In this document: piece by piece, positions 57,501-64,000 of the stretch | Position numbering within the stretch: the stretch's first letter is position 1 | Layout: each line of letters starts with the position of its first letter | From: an uncultured Rhodobacter sp. | GTDB lineage: Bacteria > Pseudomonadota > Alphaproteobacteria > Rhodobacterales > Rhodobacteraceae | Length of the DNA stretch: 64,000 bases | Reading direction: 5' to 3' | NCBI GenBank assembly: GCA_945952585.1 | Contig: CAMFII010000006.1 | Location: 1 to 64,000 of the forward strand | The notes under the pieces: model-generated | The model's input: the letters and a program-made list of their open reading frames with translations, nothing else | Databases searched by the model: none | Told to the model about the DNA's origin: nothing | Position numbers and translations under genes: made by a program

Positions 57501-57754
57501 GAGGAACTGGTCGAGGTCATGTAGAGCATGTTCTCGACGCCGTTGATCTGCGCCTCGATCGGTGCGGCCACGGATTGCGCCACCGTCTCGGCATCGGCGC
57601 CGTAGTAGACGGTCGAGACGTTGATCTGCACCGGCGCGATTGTCGGGTATTGCGCGACCGGCAGCGCGGTGATGCTGAGCCCGCCGATCAGGATGACGAT
57701 GATGCCGACAACGGCCGAGAAGATGGGCCGGCGGATGAAGAATTCCGAAAGCAT
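54563..57754 (-). CDS. RND efflux pump inner membrane subunit (HAE1/AcrB type)
   Basis: The 1063-residue protein has the complete AcrB architecture: MLSEFFIRRPIFSAVVG (TM1), the two large periplasmic loops and twelve membrane helices. The proton-relay aspartates are in GLVVDDAIVVIENATRNIEE (about 403-422). It extrudes hydrophobic compounds or antibiotics using the proton gradient; substrates are unknown. It is one transcript with the adaptor and the channel (overlaps of one and four bases). Confidence 0.95.
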   Translation of the reverse strand: MLSEFFIRRPIFSAVVGIIVILIGGLSITALPVAQYPTIAPVQINVSTVYYGADAETVAQSVAAPIEAQINGVENMLYMTSTSSSSGQMTISVYFDATMDPDIAQVLVQNRVNLAVPKLPQPVVSYGVTVQQVSSSVMMLVAVTAEPGRFPLTYVTDYANVIVLNAIQKINGAGQASMFGDPNQAMRVWLNPARMASLGVTATDVGEAISAQNELVGAGQLGSPPGGDDLEQSFPLTVAQQLTEPSAYDQLILRADSQNGAAIVRLGDVARTELGFEQYLSTNTLNGQPTALIVVYQQPGANGIQVSDQVRSTLEQLKAGFPAGLDYVIALDTTDFVRLSITEVVKTLFEALLLVMVVMYLFLQSFRATAVAVTAILISIIGTFAGMLALGFSINLLTLFGLVLAIGLVVDDAIVVIENATRNIEEGGSTPQGSVLKAMGEVTGPVIATVLVLCSVFIPAAFISGPTGALYKQFAITIAVSVTISGIVALSITPSMAALLLRPGETPTKGPFAAFNRGFQKLEQGYGKVIGWVIKGWLVALPAFAGIVYATYSLFQVLPTSFVPLEDQGFVLTAFALPDAASPARTNAIANDIDQIYSKDPAVQYRIGVAGYSLIDSQYLQNYGTFWVKLKDFKDRTAPDLSADSVIGRFIEQSRKFTKAFAVAISPPAIPGLGTQAGFNFWIQATGTQTPADLQKVTDQLVAEAAKRPELLGTSSTFRATGQQLKIDIDRNKAALLGVSLKDVYTTLQVQFGSSAVSQFTEMSRVWNVIVQADAPYRATPDALDNLYVRNAKGDMIPLTALVTTRYEAGPSLVPHFNGFPATQVTGQNAPGYSSGQAITVMEQLAAKILPQGYSYGWSGLAYSQTTAGNTSAIAFGLGMLLVFLILAAQYESWSLPAAVMTAVPFGVFGALLATWLRGLDNDVYFQIGLLLMVGLAAKNGILIVEFAVTKWKSGLSLKEAAAQAGELRLRPIIMTSLAFIFGVMPLAVATGAGANARHSIGTGIIGGMVGASSLALLFVPMFFWLFESMRGEKAVPAGAGDAEPATAAPAATETAATEGKSE

Positions 57755-58917
57755 CAGTCGCTTGCCCCGGCAGGCGCGGCGTCATCCTTGAGCGGCGTCG
57801 GGTTCAGGATCTGGCCCGGCTGGCGCACAAGCCCGTCGACGATCACCTTCTCTCCGCCCTTCAGACCCGAGGTGATGATCCAGTCGTTGCCCTGCCAGTC
57901 GCCGACCTCGACGGGCCGCAGCTCGGATTTGCCCGAGGCGTCGATCACCCAGACGACATGCCCCGTCTGCGATTGGTGCACCGCGCGCTGCGGCACGAGG
58001 ATCGCATTCGGCCGGGTGAAGTCCGACACGACCGCCGTCAGGTACTGGTTCGGGCGGATCTCGCCCTTCGGGTTGTCGAAGGTGCCGCGAACTAGAAAGG
58101 TGCCCGTGTTCGGGTCATAGGCCGGCGAGGTGAAAGTAACCTTGCCGCCGTTCGGATAGGGTGTCGAATCCGGCAGCAGCAGCTTGAAGGTAAAGACGCC
58201 ATCCTTCGGCGCGACCAACTCGCCCGACTGCGTTTTCTTCCTCCAGTCGATCAGCTGGTTTTCCGAGACCGAGAAGTTTACCCACATCGGCGACACCAGA
58301 TATACAGTCGTCAGCGCCGAATTGCTGAAGCTGATATAGCTGCCGTCCTGCTGGAGCGCCGCGTCGGTCACGCCAGTCACGGGCGAGCGGATCGTGGTGT
58401 AGGACAGGTTGAGTTGGGCCAGCTCGACGCTCGCCTTGGCCTGCGCCACCCCGGCCTCGGCCCGGTCGACCGCGCCGCGGGCATCGTCGAGGTCCTTTTG
58501 CGACAGGGCGCCCGCCGCCGCCAGCGGCTGCACCCGCGCCAGCGTTTCCTGTGCGACGGTCAGCGCGGCCTGCTGCCCCGCCAGCGCCGCGTTGGCCTGG
58601 TCGAGGCTCGCCTGGAACGGCTTGGGGTCCATCTGGAACAGGATGTCCCCGGCATTCACCAGCTGCCCCTCGGTGTAGTTGCGGCTGTCGAGAAAGCCTT
58701 CGACGCGCGCATTGATCTGCACGGCTTGCGAGCTTTGCGTCTGGGCGACGAAGTTGATCTCCTGATCGAGATCGCGCGGCGCCGTCTCGATATAGGTGAC
58801 GTCCGTCGGTTTCGGCACGACCTCTGGCGGCTGGGCCTTCCGATCGAAGTGTTCGTATCCCAAAAGCGCCGCACCGATCAGAAGACCCAGAACAAGCAGT
58901 CGAAAGATCCAGCGCAA
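57754..58917 (-). CDS. RND efflux periplasmic adaptor (AcrA/HlyD type)
   Basis: The 387-residue adaptor has an N-terminal membrane anchor (about 6-22) and the lipoyl, hairpin and beta-barrel order: QINARVEGFLDSRNYTEGQLVNAGDILFQMDPKPF (about 68-102, given for location) and LNLSYTTIRSPVTGVTD near 170. A TTG start at 58917 with GAGGGG upstream fits. It links the AcrB-type pump to the OprM-type channel. No regulator is seen next to this operon; 58918-59252 (335 bases) has no gene and carries its promoter. Confidence 0.92.
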   Translation of the reverse strand: MRWIFRLLVLGLLIGAALLGYEHFDRKAQPPEVVPKPTDVTYIETAPRDLDQEINFVAQTQSSQAVQINARVEGFLDSRNYTEGQLVNAGDILFQMDPKPFQASLDQANAALAGQQAALTVAQETLARVQPLAAAGALSQKDLDDARGAVDRAEAGVAQAKASVELAQLNLSYTTIRSPVTGVTDAALQQDGSYISFSNSALTTVYLVSPMWVNFSVSENQLIDWRKKTQSGELVAPKDGVFTFKLLLPDSTPYPNGGKVTFTSPAYDPNTGTFLVRGTFDNPKGEIRPNQYLTAVVSDFTRPNAILVPQRAVHQSQTGHVVWVIDASGKSELRPVEVGDWQGNDWIITSGLKGGEKVIVDGLVRQPGQILNPTPLKDDAAPAGASD

Positions 58918-59252
58918 GATTGGGAAACCCCTCGGAACGACAGGCAGTCATTTGTTTCCTGCCAAGAAGTCGGTCTCCATGCAATCCTATTCGGCAAGAG
59001 GGCGGTCGCCCGTGGAAGCATGCGAAGGTTGGACGGCGCCCACCACAGCTTCTGCCTCCTTGTCGTTGAATTTACGCTAAATCTTGGATTCGGGATTTTG
59101 AACAGGGAAAGGCCGGTGGGCTTGTTCCGACGCGGCCTCGCCCGCGGTCCGTTCGTCCCCCGCCGATCTGAACCGGCGTTTGAAGGCGCGCCGCGAAATC
59201 CAGACCTATCCAGGGCATGGCCGGGCCCGGAGGCCCTGCGCAGAAACAGAAA
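58918..59252. other. Promoter region of the RND operon
   Basis: No gene is supported in 335 bases. An AT-rich stretch lies at about 59070-59100 (TTACGCTAAATC near the -10 region for the minus strand). It has no clear operator, and no TetR/MarR gene is adjacent. Confidence 0.4.
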
Positions 59253-61934
59253 TCAGCCGGTTACCATGCGTGCAAAGCGGTCCAGGCAGAGGCCCCGGGC
59301 GACATCGAGGCGGGGAATAGCCATGACCTTGTCGCTGCGCCGGAAGCGGCGGGATTCGGTCGTGAAGGCCAGCCGGTATCCCGAACCGAAAACCTCCCAC
59401 TCCACGGCCTGATCGACGCTGCCATAGGGATAGGCGAGCGCGTAAGTTTCGAGACCAAGCTCACGGCGCAGGATCTCCCTCGGGGGATCCAGTTCCTGCG
59501 AGAGCGCGACGTGTCCAAGTGCGGCCATCGGGAAATGGTTGTGGCTATGCGCTGCGAGCGAGAAACCGAGATCACGCACCTGGCGTAGCTGGTCCCAGGT
59601 CATCAGCGGCGCGACTGGCCCGAACCCGGCATCCCAGGCCGACGTTCCGCCGACATGGGCGGTCGGGATGAAGATCGTGGCCGTCATGCCCGCCCGCTTC
59701 ATCGTGGGGATGGCCTCGGTCAATGTGTCGACATAGGCGTCGTCGAACGTGATCAGCACCGCCCGTTCGGGAAGCGGTTTCCCTTCCCAGAGGGCCGCCT
59801 CGAACTGCTCGAGCGTCAGCGCGGTCGCCCCCATGTTCGCCAGACAGTCCATCTGGCGGGCGAATTCGGCGGGGGTGACAGCATATCGCTCCAGTCCCGG
59901 AACCGGGTCCGTCGCGACGCGGTGATACATGAGGACAGGAACGCCGTCGGGGTTCCACTGCCGGACCGGCAGGGTCAGGTACGGCGCGGAAGCGGGCTCT
60001 TCCCCCTGCCGGCTTCGTTCCGCGACAAGGAGGCAAGACGCTCCCACCCGGCGCAATTCTGGGACAAGGGCAAACTGTTCGCGCAGAAGCAGCCGGATGG
60101 CGTCCGCATCTGGATCAAGATGCTCCTGGCCGTTTTCCGACGCGACCACGGCGATCCGTCCTCCCGGCGCGACAACCTTCCAGAGCCGGTCGAGGAGGAT
60201 TTTGCGGGTTCCGTCGCCATAATAGCCTCGCAATCCCGTCGGCAGTACAACCAGATCGTATTGGCCCTCCAACGGATCGCGAAGTGGATCGAGCGTCATG
60301 ACCCTGATGCGACGCTCGTGCAGCAGACGCAGGCGCAACACCCGCATCTGCGCCGCATCGGCCGTTTTCGCATGCACCTGAGCGCCGGTCGCGGCAAGAG
60401 CCTCCGCCAGGCGCCCATCTCCCGCCGAAAGCAAAAGCACCCGCAACGGCACAGGTCTTGCCGGCTTGGACAAGGCGGAGGCCAGGTCGTTGGCTTCTGC
60501 TTCGGTGCTGAGGCTTTCCGTCAGCTGTTCAACTGTTGTGGGACCGTCGCTCAGCGCTTTCCAGCGGGCAACATCCGCGGGATCGAGCGGTGGAGCATCG
60601 CGGAATGTCTTGCCGATCAGTTCGAAGCGCTCAGGCGACGAAAGCCGAAACGCGAAGACATCCACTGCTCCAAGGGAGGCGCCCGCTCGGTCGACATGGA
60701 CCCGGGCGAACTCCACTCCGTCAGGTATGGACGGAAGCTGCGGATTGGCCAGATCAACACGCGCCAGCATCCATTTTCCGACCCGCACCACCTCGCCCGG
60801 TCCCAGAAGGAGGGGATCAAACTGGTCGATCGCGAGTTCTTCGATCCCTTTCAGCGCAGACTCCGCAAAACACGGCATGATCGTTTGTGGCGCGGCGCGA
60901 TGAAGCATGGCCGCAACCCGCGGCCGCATCTCCGGCCAGATCGCCGGCCAGTCGGGACGCGGATCTGCCAGCCCCTGCACCAAGGCTCGAAAGATCGTCG
61001 TCGTGGCCCCCGGTCCGGAAATCGGAGCCTTGTAGCGAGACACAAGTTCGTCAAGAACGTCGTCCGGGTTGCCTCCGAGGCCAAGGTTCCGTGAAGCAGA
61101 CCAAAGAACGTTGTGAATGCCCATCACGTCGAGCTCTTCGGCTTCATACGGAGGAACCTCGAGCCTCGACTGGACCCTGGGATCCTCCGAAGCGGCGATC
61201 CGCACGACATTTTCCACACCGCGCACCAGCTTCAGCCCGTTCGAGCAAGCGCTGCCCGGCCGCATGGTGTATCGTGCGACAACGTCGGCGCGCGCGGGCC
61301 GGAACCGCGCGCCAATTCGTGCCATTCGCAGCCAGAGGTCCCAGTCCTCCGCAGTCGGCATGCCCGGCTGAAAGCGCCCCGCGCGCTCGAGCAGGTCCCG
61401 CCGGAACATAAGGCCATGCACGACCACATTGACCGAGCGCGACAGCTGCCGGATCGGCGGACCGTCAAACGTCACCCGCTGGCGCACACCTTCTAGGCCA
61501 GTCGCGCTGACGATGCGCCAGTCGCTATAGACGACATCGGCGGTGGCATCATCACGGGCGGTCGCCATCATCCCTTCCAGATGCCAGGGCTGAAGCTGAT
61601 CGTCGGCGTCCAGAATCATGATCCACGGGGCTCGCGTTGCGTCGATGCCCGCATTTCGCGCGGCGCTTACGCCGCCATGGCTGGCATTCAGGACCCGCAG
61701 ACGGGCGTCCCGCTACGCGTATTCCTCGGCCACGAGGCCGGTGTCGTCGGTGGAGCCATCGTTCACCACGACGGCTTCGCAATCGGTAAAGGACTGACCG
61801 AACAGGCTGTCGAGCGTGTCCCTGATCGTATCGGCGGCATTGCGCGCCGCAGTGATGACCGCGACCGATGCGGTGTGCCGCCTGGCGTGAGAGGGCACGC
61901 GATCCGGTCCGCCAAAGTAATTCTTGTCAAGCAT
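59253..61934 (-). pseudogene. Three-module glycosyltransferase/methyltransferase-like/deacetylase protein, interrupted by an in-frame TAG
   Basis: An 894-codon frame has one internal TAG (61713-61715). Before it: VAVITAARNAADTIRDTLDSL and VVNDGSTDDTG, the GT2 N-terminal half. After the stop the same frame continues RDARLRVLNASHGGVSAARNAG and ILDADDQLQPWH (DxD). The middle has LLLSAGDGRLAEAL, a SAM-dependent-methyltransferase-like glycine loop, and a RLWKVVAPGGRIAVV segment. The C-terminal NodB-type deacetylase has VLITFDDAYVDT and AHSHNHF metal residues. A single nonsense change in an otherwise intact gene is the simplest reading. ATG 61934 has AAGGA upstream. It probably modifies a surface polymer in the intact form. 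Confidence 0.78.
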
Positions 61935-62126
61935 GTTCCACTCGTCCTTGCACTCTCGCCCTGCGGATGCCGGACCGCACCCCGGCAGGCAAATTGGCAG
62001 CGGATCGGTCTGCGGTTGCGGCATCAACGGGGCAATATGGTGGCCGGCCGAACAGGCTTGGCCTTCACACTTTCTTGGAACCTCCGCAGCAAGACTGAGC
62101 CGATGTCTCGGTTGGATTGATTTGGG

Positions 62127-63614
62127 ATGCGGGCGTCAGCGACACAGATGTTCATTCGGCTCCTGACCAGCTCTGGTCGGGCCCTGTTATGGCAGGCCCT
62201 GTTTTCCTGCGCTGTGAACCTGCTGCTCTTCACCGGGCCGCTCTATCTGCTGCTTGTCTATGACAGGGTTCTTATCGCCCGGTCCGGTGTCATGTTGATC
62301 TCGCTGTCCCTCGCGGTCGCAGGCGCCAGTCTCGCCTTCGGGCTGCTCGATCTGGCCCGGACGCGCCTTGCGGGCGTCATCGCCGCTGAGACGGCCCTGG
62401 CCGCCATCCGTCGTGGTGCTTCGCCAGCCGAGGCGGCAGCCCTTCGTGCCGCGCTGGCGTCTCCGGCAGCACTTGCGCTGGTCGACCTGCCGTGGAGCCT
62501 CATGTTTCTGGGCGGGCTCGCTGTCCTGCATCCGCTGCTCGGCGTCGCGGGTTTGTCGGCGCTGGTTCTGCTTGTGGCCCTGCAGGCCGTTCGCGGCCAG
62601 CGGCCGGACAGGCTGGCGGCAGTGCAGCGGGCGCTCCGGATGGCGGTGTTCTCCGGTCTTGTCGGGCTAGGCGCCTGGCTGGTGATGGAAGGCGCGCTGT
62701 CGGGCGGGGCGATTTTCGCCGCCTCGCTTCTGTTCGGCCGCGCGCTCGCGCCCTTTGACGTGGTAACGGCGCACGGGCCGCTCTTGGCCGCTGCCGGTCG
62801 GGCACTGACGGCGATGTCGGCGCGGCCGGTTCCGCAGGAAAAGGGGCGTGCGCGCGAACCTGCGACACTGCCTGCCGGATCGACGCTACAGGTGCGACAG
62901 ATGTCCTCTGGTCCGCCAGGTGCTCGGACGCCGGTTCTGCAGGATATCAGCTTCGACCTGCCGCCAAGTCGGATTCTCGGGCTCGCGGGGGATGCGGGTG
63001 CGGGAAAGACGGCGGTCATCCGGACCCTGGCCGGGGACTGGCCCGTGTTGCGGGGCGGCCTGGCCTTTCACGCGGGACAGGCCGGTTCCTCTGTCGCGCT
63101 CCGGTCGTTGTCGCCGATCGGGCTGCTCGCCCAATCCCCCTCCGCTGAAGGGGCGGGCCTCGCCGGGTTCATCGCCGGCGGGTCGGAATCGCCGGACGCC
63201 GAGGCGGTCCTGCGTGCGGCCCGGCGTGCGGGCGTGCATGACCGCATCCTGGCCCTGCCCGACGGCTATCGGACCCGGCTGATGCCGGACGGGGCGCCGC
63301 TTTCGCGGGCACAGTTCGCCGAGATCGCGCTTGCCCGCGCAGTTTACGGCGATCCACAGCTGCTTCTGCTTGACGAGCCGGATGCGGCGCTGGACGCAGA
63401 AGGCCTTGCCCGGCTCCATCGGCTTTTGCGACAGCATCGCGCCGACGGCGGATCTGCCATAGTGGCGACCAAACGCGCCTCGACTCTGCTCTGCTGTGAC
63501 GACCTGCTTGTCCTGTCTGGAGGACGGGCCGTGGCCCAAGGGCCGCGCCCGCAGGTCCTCGGCCGGACAACCGGACAGTCGCGACAGGCCGTCCACGACA
63601 AGGCCCGGGGATAA
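62127..63614 (+). CDS. Type I secretion ABC transporter-like protein with degenerate ATPase motifs
   Basis: The 495-residue protein has an N-terminal membrane domain (about 20-230) like PrtD and a C-terminal ATPase domain with Walker A GDAGAGKT (about 289-296) and Walker B LLLLDEPDAAL (about 411-421). The ABC signature is LSRAQ instead of LSGGQ, and the switch segment VATKRAST has Lys where His is expected. It is also shorter than the usual PrtD (about 580). Transport activity may be weak or regulatory. It is overlapped by the HlyD-type gene (TAATG). Confidence 0.75.
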   Translation: MRASATQMFIRLLTSSGRALLWQALFSCAVNLLLFTGPLYLLLVYDRVLIARSGVMLISLSLAVAGASLAFGLLDLARTRLAGVIAAETALAAIRRGASPAEAAALRAALASPAALALVDLPWSLMFLGGLAVLHPLLGVAGLSALVLLVALQAVRGQRPDRLAAVQRALRMAVFSGLVGLGAWLVMEGALSGGAIFAASLLFGRALAPFDVVTAHGPLLAAAGRALTAMSARPVPQEKGRAREPATLPAGSTLQVRQMSSGPPGARTPVLQDISFDLPPSRILGLAGDAGAGKTAVIRTLAGDWPVLRGGLAFHAGQAGSSVALRSLSPIGLLAQSPSAEGAGLAGFIAGGSESPDAEAVLRAARRAGVHDRILALPDGYRTRLMPDGAPLSRAQFAEIALARAVYGDPQLLLLDEPDAALDAEGLARLHRLLRQHRADGGSAIVATKRASTLLCCDDLLVLSGGRAVAQGPRPQVLGRTTGQSRQAVHDKARG

Positions 63615-64000
63615 TGACCGCCTCCCCCCCGCTTGCCCGCGCGGCCGATGATCCCATCCGGCTTGGGCAAGTCACACTCGTGGCTATCGCCCTGGCCGTC
63701 ATCCTTATGGCAAGCCTCGCCCCAATCGCCCAGGGCGTCTCGGGCACCGGCCGGACTGGCGCGCTGGCAGAGGCGGTGGCCCTTGGCCTGCCCGAGGGCG
63801 GTCGGCTTGATGCGGTCTTCGTGCGCGAAGGGCAGACCGTCGCGGCGGGAACGGCCCTCGCCCGCATCGACAGCCGGGCCGAATTGGCGGAGCTTGCACG
63901 GATCGACCTCCGCCTGAATGCGCTCGGCCTGCGCCGCGCGGTGCTTGAGGCGACGCGCGACAACCGTCGCGTCCTGATCGCTGATCCCGCGTTGATCCGC
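63614..64000 (+). CDS. HlyD/PrtE-type membrane fusion protein (partial, runs off the window)
   Basis: The first 129 residues show an N-terminal cytoplasmic segment, one membrane helix (about 21-42) and then the lipoyl-like EGGRLDAVFVREGQTVAAGTALARIDS (about 69-95), as in HlyD/PrtE adaptors. It starts at ATG 63614, overlapping the transporter stop. The two genes would form the inner part of a type I secretion system; no TolC-like gene is visible here. Confidence 0.82.
   Translation, partial: MTASPPLARAADDPIRLGQVTLVAIALAVILMASLAPIAQGVSGTGRTGALAEAVALGLPEGGRLDAVFVREGQTVAAGTALARIDSRAELAELARIDLRLNALGLRRAVLEATRDNRRVLIADPALIR

Noticed and set aside
54500-58120. Plus-strand open frame of about 1200 codons antisense to the RND genes
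   Set aside because: It is an antisense shadow caused by high GC3 in the AcrB-type gene; its translation is Arg/Gly/Asp-rich low complexity and matches no family.
48596-61715. Amber suppression or recoding as an explanation for two internal TAG codons
   Set aside because: Several intact genes here end in TAG, and no suppressor tRNA is visible, so nonsense mutation or error is simpler.

Overview
The window is high-GC alphaproteobacterial DNA, most likely from the Rhodobacteraceae/Paracoccaceae. The signs are a DUF1127 protein, a VPLPA-CTERM protein, a Tat-dependent TRAP keto-acid-type binding protein, an alphaproteobacterial-type MetA, PotABC-like and SbmA/BacA transporters, and frequent ATGA/GTGA/TGATG start-stop overlaps. 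Both ends cut through genes. This was read by eye from the sequence with no database search, so family names rest on motif recognition.

Layout. (1) About 1-7.7 kb is a mobile, partly decayed, lower-GC island. It holds ICE-type DUF6499/DUF2285 genes (frameshifted), a GNAT enzyme, antirestriction protein ArdA, a TacA/TacT-type toxin-antitoxin pair behind a near-consensus promoter, and a defence pair: an AAA_13 (PrrC/RloC-like) ATPase broken at an A8 tract, followed by an AbiV-type HEPN protein. (2) 7.7-24.1 kb is core chromosome: CPBP protease, a TRAP transporter with a Gly/Gln/Pro minisatellite tail, two DMT exporters, a FadL-like porin, an ATPase-metA-hydrolase run, two TetR regulators, PPK2 and a CoA-disulfide-reductase-like rhodanese fusion. 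(3) 24.2-38.1 kb: polyamine-type ABC transporter, MocR regulator with repeated operator-like sites, DUF1127 gene, rplM-rpsI, SseB, a uracil-DNA glycosylase-like gene, capsule export kpsT-kpsE with kdsA, sbmA, a HI0933-type flavoprotein and tRNA-Gln(TTG). (4) 38.1-53 kb is an exopolysaccharide island starting just after tRNA-Gln. It contains a sulfotransferase, two GT2 glycosyltransferases, a GH26-like secreted hydrolase, a UDP-glucuronate-decarboxylase-like enzyme, a VPLPA-CTERM protein, HNH endonuclease debris, a TPR regulator with a nonsense codon, a sulfatase and a DUF2252 protein. Similar remnants lie at both edges (about 38.2 and 52.8 kb). (5) 53-59 kb is an RND efflux operon. (6) 59.2-64 kb holds a three-module glycosyltransferase/methyltransferase-like/deacetylase gene with a nonsense codon, divergent from a type I secretion ABC protein with degenerate ATPase motifs and an HlyD-type adaptor that runs off the end.

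The island genes work together in a plausible way: sugar nucleotide supply (UXS-like), polymerisation (607-aa GT2), trimming (GH26-like), sulfation (sulfotransferase) and desulfation (sulfatase), with an anchored surface protein alongside. Four genes (DUF6499/DUF2285, AAA_13, TPR regulator, GT-deacetylase) are each broken by one simple lesion. This suggests either recent decay, phase variation at homopolymers, or assembly error, and each can be tested by resequencing.
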